From Treponema sp. (lineage in GTDB: Bacteria; Spirochaetota; Spirochaetia; Treponematales; Breznakiellaceae), in NCBI GenBank assembly GCA_009780595.1, contig WQZT01000072.1:1-7870 (forward strand): a stretch of DNA of 7,870 nt, written 5' to 3'. Both the position numbers and the translations under genes were made by a program. Position 1 is the first letter of the stretch. Each line of letters starts with the position of its first letter. Below, piece by piece: positions 1 to 4,936 of the stretch. The notes beneath the pieces were generated by a model. It was given only the letters and a program-made list of their open reading frames with translations. It was not told the origin of the DNA and did not search any database.

Positions 1-150
1 AACAATGGCGGTGCAAACGCCGAAGCCGGAACACCCGGCGCGGCCATCGACCGGATGATGCCGTTCGATGACTACCTGAAAGACGAATCGGTGAAGGAAC
101 TCCGCGCCGCCGCCTACGGCGACACTCAAAAGCGGCGAATGGCAAATTAG
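1..150 (+). CDS. C-terminal end of an unrecognised protein (5' end outside window)
   Basis: Frame 1 is open from the first base to a TAG at 148-150 and gives 49 residues. It begins with an Asn/Gly/Ala-rich stretch that looks like a flexible linker and ends in a charged segment (DDYLKDESVKEL, then QKRRMAN). The codons favour G or C in third position, like the other genes here, whereas the other two plus frames hit stops early. The opposite strand is also open across this stretch, so the assignment is likely rather than certain. I do not recognise the family and assign no function. The gene converges on the NlpC/P60-type gene on the minus strand. Its stop codon lies inside the left arm of a perfect 8-bp hairpin, so the last codons are part of a palindromic repeat. 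Confidence 0.6.
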   Translation, partial: NNGGANAEAGTPGAAIDRMMPFDDYLKDESVKELRAAAYGDTQKRRMAN

Positions 151-166
151 CCTTTGGCTAATTCGC
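142..166. repeat. Hairpin 1 of a twin palindrome; contains a stop codon
   Basis: AATTAGCC (145-152), a TTT loop (153-155) and GGCTAATT (156-163) form a perfect 8-bp stem. Two further pairs (142-143 with 165-166) follow beyond one mismatch. The TAG stop of the plus-strand gene (148-150) is within the left arm. There is no T-run after it on either strand, so it is not a classical intrinsic terminator. It could still act as a bidirectional stem-loop protecting or ending the two convergent transcripts. Confidence 0.7.
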
Positions 167-169
167 TGG

Positions 170-192
170 GGAGTTTTGCGGAGCAAAACTCC
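170..192. repeat. Hairpin 2 of a twin palindrome, GGA triloop
   Basis: GGAGTTTTGC (170-179), a GGA loop (180-182) and GCAAAACTCC (183-192) form a perfect 10-bp stem with a three-base loop. It starts only 3 bases after hairpin 1 and ends 4 bases before the stop codon of the minus-strand NlpC/P60-type gene. The centre reads GC-GGA-GC, which fits the GC-GNA-GC pattern known to make unusually stable DNA mini-hairpins. No T-tract follows. The likely role is a convergent-gene stem-loop or a member of a dispersed palindromic repeat family (inference). Confidence 0.75.
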
Positions 193-196
193 AGGA

Positions 197-1348
197 CTAG
201 CGGATACGCTCGATGGCTTGCGTTACTGCTCTCAGCCGCACAACGCGTCCGCCGCCATGTTCGGGAAATGCGCGGAAGCGCTCGCCGTCGTTGGCAAACG
301 CGGATGCCCGCTCGCTGGGGAAGGGCGCGTGGCGCATTTTTGTCCACACGAGGGAAATGTCCGAAAGTGTAACAGTGGGATTGGCAGGATCAAAGAAAAT
401 AAACGAGTCGTGAACGCCCCGTTCCATGCGGGGTGCTTCATCGGTAGACTGCAAATAGCGTATAACCCCATTGGTAAAATCGATTGACTGAATAACCGCC
501 GCGTGGCTGGCACCGCCGTCATTGGTGCGAAACAGAAGAACATCGGCGGGGCGTAAATTGCGGATGCTGTCGTTCACCGGAACAATCTGGCTGTGCCTTG
601 AATTAAAAAAAATTGTCCCCGCAAACAACGCCGGATCGATCCCCGCCCGCGCCGCCCGTGCGCCAAAAACCGCCCGCCCCAAATCGACACCTCCGGTAGC
701 GGCGACATGCGACAAAATGTGCCACACAAAGCCGGAACAGTCCACACCGAGCAGCCCAACTCCGAACAGAAAATTATACACATCCGCCTCGTCTATGCCG
801 CGCCCGGAATGCAGCACGTGCGGGCGGTGGGGCAGCCCCTGATAAAACCCGGCGGACATCCGCGCAATGTCGAACGGGTCTGCCGAAAATGTCCAGCTTT
901 GGGAAGGCAAATCAAAAATGAGCACCTTTTCCCTGCCGTCGGAAAGCGTTTCGACGTAGGTGTTAAAATCATCGCTTTCCAGCAGAACGTTGATATGCTC
1001 CCACAAAAACGCGGGGCTGCCCTTGCCGCTGCCGACAAAGCCCCATTCCTGATCGGTGAGCGCGTCGCGTTCGTCATTCATCGCAAACGGCATTCGCATA
1101 TTCATCACTCTGCCCCCGATAATGCGCGTTTGGAAGTTACGCCGGAATGCTTCTTCGATGACGCGCTCCACGCCCGTGCCCCAAATCTGGGCAGGGTCGG
1201 CAAACGCCATCAAGCGGGAAAGTGTATCATCGTCGGATTTTGACGGAAGGGCAAAGAGTGGGGGGCACAAAGCGAGCACCAGTAGGGAAAACAACAACGA
1301 ACAACGCAGGTCAAACCATACATTATGAACGTTTTTTAGCTGCGTCAT
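197..1348 (-). CDS. Secreted NlpC/P60-type (cysteine peptidase fold) protein
   Basis: This is a 383-residue protein. Residues 16-33 form a hydrophobic signal-peptide core after a basic stretch, with a plausible cleavage after LFA (residue 33), so it should act in the periplasm or at the envelope. The catalytic half carries VDCSGFV with Cys204 and, after a PADVLLF strand, ASHAAVI with His282. This is the Cys/His arrangement of NlpC/P60 cell-wall hydrolases, which usually cut the gamma-D-Glu-diaminopimelate bond. The first 170 mature residues are not a domain I recognise, and the third catalytic residue is not certain. The Arg-rich C-terminal tail (about 345-383) lies beyond the conserved part. 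The ATG at 1348 is preceded by AGGAGGAAGG, a strong ribosome site. It starts 60 bp after the nagB stop with no visible terminator between, so the two are probably one transcript. The substrate is inferred from the family, not shown. Confidence 0.75.
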   Translation of the reverse strand: MTQLKNVHNVWFDLRCSLLFSLLVLALCPPLFALPSKSDDDTLSRLMAFADPAQIWGTGVERVIEEAFRRNFQTRIIGGRVMNMRMPFAMNDERDALTDQEWGFVGSGKGSPAFLWEHINVLLESDDFNTYVETLSDGREKVLIFDLPSQSWTFSADPFDIARMSAGFYQGLPHRPHVLHSGRGIDEADVYNFLFGVGLLGVDCSGFVWHILSHVAATGGVDLGRAVFGARAARAGIDPALFAGTIFFNSRHSQIVPVNDSIRNLRPADVLLFRTNDGGASHAAVIQSIDFTNGVIRYLQSTDEAPRMERGVHDSFIFFDPANPTVTLSDISLVWTKMRHAPFPSERASAFANDGERFRAFPEHGGGRVVRLRAVTQAIERIR

Positions 1349-1408
1349 TCGTTGCCTTCCTCCTGCCTGTGATAGTTAGTTCAGGGGAGCGTATTGCAAC
1401 CTGCGGTG

Positions 1409-2197
1409 TTAGCGGGCGCTTTCAATATCCTTGAAATACCGTACCGTGCCATATTTCAGCTCTTCCGCCGCTTCCTCATCGCAGACGATGATTGCCTTCT
1501 CGTGCATTTGGAGGCAGGAAAGCGGACACCAGTGGCTCAAGCCCCCTTCAACGGCGGCTTGAAGTGCCCGCGCTTTTTGGCGGCCTGAAACAATGATAAG
1601 CACTTCCCGCGCATCCAAAACCGTACCAATGCCCACCGTCAGCGCCCTGGAGGGAACTTTCTGCGGATCGCCTTCAAAAAAGCGCGAATTGGCAATGCGG
1701 GTTTCGGTCGTCAGCGTCATTGCCCGTGTGCGGGAATTGAGCGCCGAACCCGGCTCGTTAAAAGCAATATGCCCGTTGCCGCCAATACCGCCCATAAAAA
1801 GTTCGATACCTCCGGCGGCTTTGATGGCTTTTTCGTACTCCGCACATTCCTTTTCGGGATTACTGGTCATCCCGTCAGGCACGTGGGTGCGTTCCATCTT
1901 AATATCGATGCTATTGAAAAAGTTGTCGTTCATGAACCTTCGGTAACTCTGGGGATGATCCGGCTTCAAGCCCAGGTATTCATCCATATTGAAGGTGGTA
2001 ACATCGGCAAAGGAAACGTTCCCCGCCTTGTGCGCGGCAATCAGCCGCCGGTAAACTCCCAGCGGAGTCGAGCCAGTAGGAAGTCCCAATACGAAGGGCT
2101 TGGTTGCCGACGGTGCATAAGCTGCCATCCGTTGGATAATATAATCCGCAGTCCACTGACAGACACTCTCGTAATCGTTGTGTATTAAAAGCCTCAT
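1409..2197 (-). CDS. nagB: Glucosamine-6-phosphate deaminase
   Basis: This 262-residue protein is close to the E. coli enzyme (266 residues) in length and register. It converts glucosamine 6-phosphate to fructose 6-phosphate and ammonia in the cytoplasm, feeding amino sugars from cell-wall recycling or chitin into glycolysis. Visible motifs are the phosphate-binding LGLPTGSTP (38-46), TFNMDEY with catalytic Asp72, and GHIAFNEPG with His143 and Glu148. Position 141, Asp in E. coli, is Asn here, as I recall in Bacillus-type NagB, so activity is still expected. The allosteric-site Lys160 is Met and Ser152 is Ala, while Arg158 and Tyr254 remain, so activation by GlcNAc-6-phosphate may be weak or absent (inference). 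I chose the ATG at 2197 over an in-frame upstream ATG at 2215 because TAGAGGG sits just before it and the product begins MRL like known NagB. It is followed by the NlpC/P60-type gene. Confidence 0.93.
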   Translation of the reverse strand: MRLLIHNDYESVCQWTADYIIQRMAAYAPSATKPFVLGLPTGSTPLGVYRRLIAAHKAGNVSFADVTTFNMDEYLGLKPDHPQSYRRFMNDNFFNSIDIKMERTHVPDGMTSNPEKECAEYEKAIKAAGGIELFMGGIGGNGHIAFNEPGSALNSRTRAMTLTTETRIANSRFFEGDPQKVPSRALTVGIGTVLDAREVLIIVSGRQKARALQAAVEGGLSHWCPLSCLQMHEKAIIVCDEEAAEELKYGTVRYFKDIESAR

Positions 2198-2269
2198 AAT
2201 CCCTCTAAAATTCAAAATTGTAAACGTTGAGTGAGTACAATAGAAAAATCATGAACATCAAACTGCCAA

Positions 2270-2346
2270 GCTACTTTTTGTAGCAGAGCTACTTTTTATA
2301 GCCAGCTACTGTTAGTAGCGGAGCTGCTTTCTCGTAGCCGGACTAC
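2270..2346. repeat. Tandem array of GCTAC / GTAGC mini-hairpins
   Basis: Five-base arms alternate: GCTAC (2270-2274), TTTTT, GTAGC (2280-2284), AGA, GCTAC (2288-2292), TTTTT, ATAGC (2298-2302), CA, GCTAC (2305-2309), TGTTA, GTAGC (2315-2319), GGA, GCTGC (2323-2327), TTTCTC, GTAGC (2334-2338), CGGA, CTAC (2343-2346). The period is 17-20 bases. Each arm can pair with the neighbour on either side, so two alternative folds exist. One uses 5-6-base loops, the other mostly 2-4-base loops. The stop codon of the CheY-like gene (2343-2345 complement) is the last arm. The array fills most of the gap before nagB and could end or process the upstream message; its function is unknown. Confidence 0.8.
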
Positions 2347-2786
2347 TTCCTGGTGGCTAGGATTTGAGCAACCCGTTCCAGCACTTTTTTCCGGTCAAGG
2401 GGCTTGACGATATAGCTCTTTGCACCCATAAGCAGGGATTTTTTCACTATATCTTCTTTACCTAAAGCACTAACCATAACTACACAGGCATTCTTGTCAA
2501 ACTCAAGGATCTTTTCCAGCGCAGAAACCCCGTCCATGACTGGCATTGTAATATCCATAGTAACAATATCGACGGTAGGATGCAACTCTTTGTATTTATC
2601 TACACCCTGTGCGCCATCTGCGGCAGTGGCTGCTACTTCAAACCCTTCCGAAGTAAAGATTTGACCAAGCTGCTTGGCAATAAACATGGAATCATCAACC
2701 ACAAGCACCCTATACGGGGTGCCGTCCGGCTTCTTTCCCGCAGGAGATTTGTCATTCATACCGGGCATATCACTCTTTATTATCAT
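2343..2786 (-). CDS. Stand-alone CheY-like response regulator receiver
   Basis: This 147-residue protein is a single receiver domain (about 26-144) after a 24-residue hydrophilic, Lys/Pro-rich tail. The phosphorylation site is complete: acidic pair Asp31-Asp32 after the VLVV strand, phospho-acceptor Asp78 in MDITMP, Ser106 in VMVSA and Lys128 in VKPL. There is no output domain, so signalling must be by protein-protein contact, as with chemotaxis CheY at the flagellar switch. The wording of the domain (PYRVLVVDDSMF, LEFDKNACVVMVSALGKED) resembles spirochaetal CheY-type regulators. No che genes or histidine kinase are in the window, so a true CheY role is likely but not shown. The ATG at 2786 follows GAGGAG with 8 bases between. 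It has its own near-consensus promoter, and its TAG stop lies inside the tandem hairpin array. Confidence 0.88.
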   Translation of the reverse strand: MIIKSDMPGMNDKSPAGKKPDGTPYRVLVVDDSMFIAKQLGQIFTSEGFEVAATAADGAQGVDKYKELHPTVDIVTMDITMPVMDGVSALEKILEFDKNACVVMVSALGKEDIVKKSLLMGAKSYIVKPLDRKKVLERVAQILATRK

Positions 2787-2811
2787 CGATTATGCTCCTC
2801 TTCTTTATACC

Positions 2812-2840
2812 ATTGTACGTTTTTAGAGCAAACAAGTCAA
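2812..2840 (-). promoter_or_regulatory. Sigma-70-type promoter for the CheY-like gene
   Basis: On the minus strand TTGACT (2835-2840) and TACAAT (2812-2817) are separated by exactly 17 bases. Each hexamer matches the consensus at five of six positions. The expected transcription start is near 2805, giving an untranslated leader of about 20 bases that holds the GAGGAG ribosome site. An 8-bp hairpin (2841-2863) abuts the -35 element directly, which leaves little room for an upstream activator at the usual distance unless it binds the hairpin DNA. Confidence 0.7.
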
Positions 2841-2893
2841 GGGGGTATCGCAAAAATACCTCCTGAGCTCCGTTGGCTCACGCATACGAATGC
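2841..2893. repeat. Cluster of three small hairpins upstream of the CheY-like promoter
   Basis: Hairpin A pairs GGGGGTAT (2841-2848) with ATACCTCC (2856-2863), 8 bp with one G-T wobble and a 7-base loop. Hairpin B pairs TGAGC (2864-2868) with GCTCA (2876-2880) around TCCGTTG. Hairpin C pairs GCAT (2882-2885) with ATGC (2890-2893) and is followed by six T. The three are almost back to back, like the twin hairpins at 142-192, and share short strings with them (for example TTGGCT followed a few bases later by CGC). The rest of the 2787-3000 gap shows only an imperfect AGCA/TGCT stem near 2951 and no gene. Confidence 0.55.
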
Positions 2894-3000
2894 TTTTTTC
2901 TGGCAAACTTCGATAAAAATTCAACAGAATGAGTAAATTCTACCACGAGTCAGCATTTTTTGCTAGCCCTGAATTCGAGGTCTGCGAACATAAGCGCCGT

Positions 3001-4008
3001 TTATAGCAACGCGATTCCTGCGGCTTTGCAGTTCGCCAGCGTGTCGTTGTCCCACACGGAGACTTGCACTTCGCCGATGTGCGCCTTTTCCAGCAGGAGC
3101 ATGCAGAGCCTTGACTGGCCAATGCCGCCGCCCATTGACAGCGGCAGTTCCCCTGCCAACAGCATTTTGTGGAAGGGAAGATTGCGGCGGTCGTTGCAGT
3201 TGGCGATGGTCAACTGGCGGTCGAGTGTTTTTTCGTCGACGCGGATGCCCATCGAGGACAGCTCGATGGCGCAGTTGAGGAGATCGCTCCACACGAGAAT
3301 GTCGCCGTTCAGCGACCAATCGTCGTAGTCCGGGGCTCGGTTGTCGTGCTTGTTGCCGGATTTCAGAGCGCCGCCGATTTGCATCAGGAACACGGTTTTG
3401 TGTTCTTTGGCGCAGGCATCCTCGCGCTGTTTGGGAGTCAGGTTCGGGTATTTGTCCTCGAGTTGCTGCGTGGTGAAAAAATGCACATCGCGTGAAATGG
3501 CGCACTTCAAAACCGGAAACTGCGCCTTGATTTTCTCCGCCATATCGCACATCGCTTTCACAATGGCGCTCACCGTTGCCCGCAGCATTTGCTCGGTGCG
3601 CGAATCCCTGTCGATAACCTTTTCCCAGTCCCACTGGTCAACGTATATCGAATGCAGGTTGTCCATTGTTTCATCGCGGCGGATGGCATTCATATCGGTG
3701 TACAGCCCTTCACCAACGGGAAAGCCGTACTGGTGCAGCGCAAGGCGCTTCCACTTTGCAAGCGAGTGAACAATCTGCGCGTTGCTGCCGGTTTCCTTAA
3801 TCTCGAACTCGACAGGGCGTTCAATGCCGTTCAGGTTGTCGTTCAGCCCCGTTTCCGAGCCGACAAAAAGCGGCGCGGAGGCGCGTTTGAGGTTCAGCTC
3901 CCGCGCGAGGTTATCCTCGAATGTGCGTTTTATCGCTCCGATGGCGATCTGCGTTTCGTACACGGACAAAATCGACCGATAGTTTTCAGGCACAATCACG
4001 TTACTCAT
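3001..4008 (-). CDS. asnA: Aspartate-ammonia ligase (asparagine synthetase A)
   Basis: This 335-residue cytoplasmic enzyme makes asparagine from aspartate, ammonia and ATP, and has the class II aminoacyl-tRNA-synthetase-like fold. It aligns over its full length with E. coli AsnA (330 residues). Visible markers are GLNDNLNG with the aspartate-binding Asp57 (E. coli Asp46), VHSLAKWKR (80-88), VGEGLYTDM, IYVDQWDWE with Gln125 (E. coli Gln116), RAPDYDDWS (224-232), LNGDILVW, FELSSMGIR-like IELSSMGIRVD (248-258), and the ATP-site GGGIGQSR (293-300). The loop between DDWS and LNGD is about nine residues shorter than in E. coli. The ATG at 4008 follows AGAGGGG with 6 bases between. It lies 73 bp downstream of the CarB-DapF gene on the same strand with no clear terminator or promoter between, so co-transcription is likely. 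The wording resembles treponemal AsnA as I remember it. Confidence 0.95.
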   Translation of the reverse strand: MSNVIVPENYRSILSVYETQIAIGAIKRTFEDNLARELNLKRASAPLFVGSETGLNDNLNGIERPVEFEIKETGSNAQIVHSLAKWKRLALHQYGFPVGEGLYTDMNAIRRDETMDNLHSIYVDQWDWEKVIDRDSRTEQMLRATVSAIVKAMCDMAEKIKAQFPVLKCAISRDVHFFTTQQLEDKYPNLTPKQREDACAKEHKTVFLMQIGGALKSGNKHDNRAPDYDDWSLNGDILVWSDLLNCAIELSSMGIRVDEKTLDRQLTIANCNDRRNLPFHKMLLAGELPLSMGGGIGQSRLCMLLLEKAHIGEVQVSVWDNDTLANCKAAGIALL

Positions 4009-4081
4009 ACATTACCCCTCTAACATCTTTGTTGAATTCTCAAACTGTTTAGCCATTAAAAATATCTCGAACTCTGGTCTG

Positions 4082-4936
4082 TTAAATCTCGACTATCCCG
4101 TCGAATACTTTCACGCAATCGCCTGTCATATAGACGGTTTGATCGGTGTAGTTGATGATGAGGTCGCCGCCGAGAAGTTGGACTTTGATGTCCTCGCCTT
4201 TGCCGCAGCGCCCGTTGAGAACGGCGGCGACTACCGCCGCGCACGCGCCAGTGCCACACGCTTGCGTTTCGCCTGATCCGCGCTCCCAGACGCGCATTTT
4301 CAGGTGGGTGCGGCTCATCACCTCGACAAACTGGGTGTTCACGCGGTCGGGGAACAGCGCGTCGTGTTCGAACTGCGCGCCTATCGTGTGTAGGTCAACG
4401 GAATCGAGGTGGTCGCAGAAAACCACGGCGTGCGGGTTGCTCATCGAAACGCAGGTGATAACGTACTGCACGCCGCCAATCGTTACCGGGCGGGCAATGA
4501 CGCTTTCGCCGGGCAGATTGACGGGGATTTTCTGGGGATGCAGTTCGGCTTGCCCCATATCCACCTTAACCGAGGAAACAAGCCCGTCTCTCGTAGAAAG
4601 GAACAGTTCCCTGACGCCGCTGAGCGTTTCTATCGTCATGCGGCGTTTTTTGACGATGCCGTTGTCGTACAGGTATTTTGCAGTGCAGCGGAGGGCGTTA
4701 CCGCCGATGGTGTCCTCGCTGCCGTCAAGGTCGAAGATGCGGATTTTCGCGTCAGCGGCGGCGGAGCGCAGAATCAGCACAACGCCGTCCCCGCCTATGC
4801 CTGAATGCCTGTTCGCCAGCAGCGCCGAAAGCGACTCAGGCGAATTGATGGCAATGTCAAAGCAGTTGATGTAGATATGGTCGTTGCTGCAGCCGTGCAT
4901 TTTCGTGAAGGGCAGTTTCACATGGCTGGTTCGCAT
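4082..4936 (-). other. dapF: DapF domain of the fusion (diaminopimelate epimerase)
   Basis: These are the last 284 residues of the fused protein, the full usual length of DapF (about 275). DapF converts LL- to meso-diaminopimelate for lysine and peptidoglycan. Visible motifs are KMHGCSND (12-19 of the domain), RHSGIGGDG (43-51), NALRC with catalytic Cys84, MSNPHAV with Asn167, RVNTQF with Asn200, and WERGSGETQACGTGACA with Glu218, Arg219 and catalytic Cys227. Both catalytic cysteines are present, so activity is expected. The usual Asn of the FNADGS motif is Asp69 here, and HGCGND reads HGCSND. There is no stop between the CarB end (NTELVDIND) and the first DapF residues. An ATG at 4934-4936 could start a separate DapF, but no purine-rich ribosome site is close before it. 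Confidence 0.92.

Noticed and set aside
707..1243. A 178-codon plus-strand frame opposite the NlpC/P60-type gene
   Set aside because: The minus strand shows a signal peptide and catalytic motifs. The plus product has no recognisable feature or clear ribosome site.
1260..1280. Lipoprotein signal at Cys28 of the NlpC/P60-type protein
   Set aside because: The residue before the Cys is Leu (LALC), which does not fit a lipobox even by relaxed spirochaetal rules. An ordinary signal peptide fits better.
2213..2215. Upstream ATG as the nagB start
   Set aside because: It would add six residues not seen in the family. The GAGGG ribosome site lies downstream of it and just before the ATG at 2197.
2234..2261. 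Promoter for nagB on the minus strand (TTGATG at 2256-2261, TGTACT at 2234-2239)
   Set aside because: Each hexamer matches the consensus at only four of six positions and the spacing is 16. A better TACAAT at 2217-2222 has no -35 partner.
2270..2346. CRISPR array
   Set aside because: The units are 17-20 bases, palindromic throughout and without unique spacers of usual length, and no cas gene is present.
2882..2899. GCAT hairpin plus six T as an intrinsic terminator on the plus strand
   Set aside because: The stem is only 4 bp and no plus-strand gene lies upstream that it could terminate.
2963..3634. A 223-codon minus-strand frame overlapping asnA
   Set aside because: AsnA is clearly coded in another frame here with all family motifs. 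The alternative product is Arg-rich and motif-free.
4934..4936. Independent start codon for a separate DapF
   Set aside because: The frame is continuous with CarB and no ribosome site is seen close upstream. It is kept only as an alternative to the fusion.
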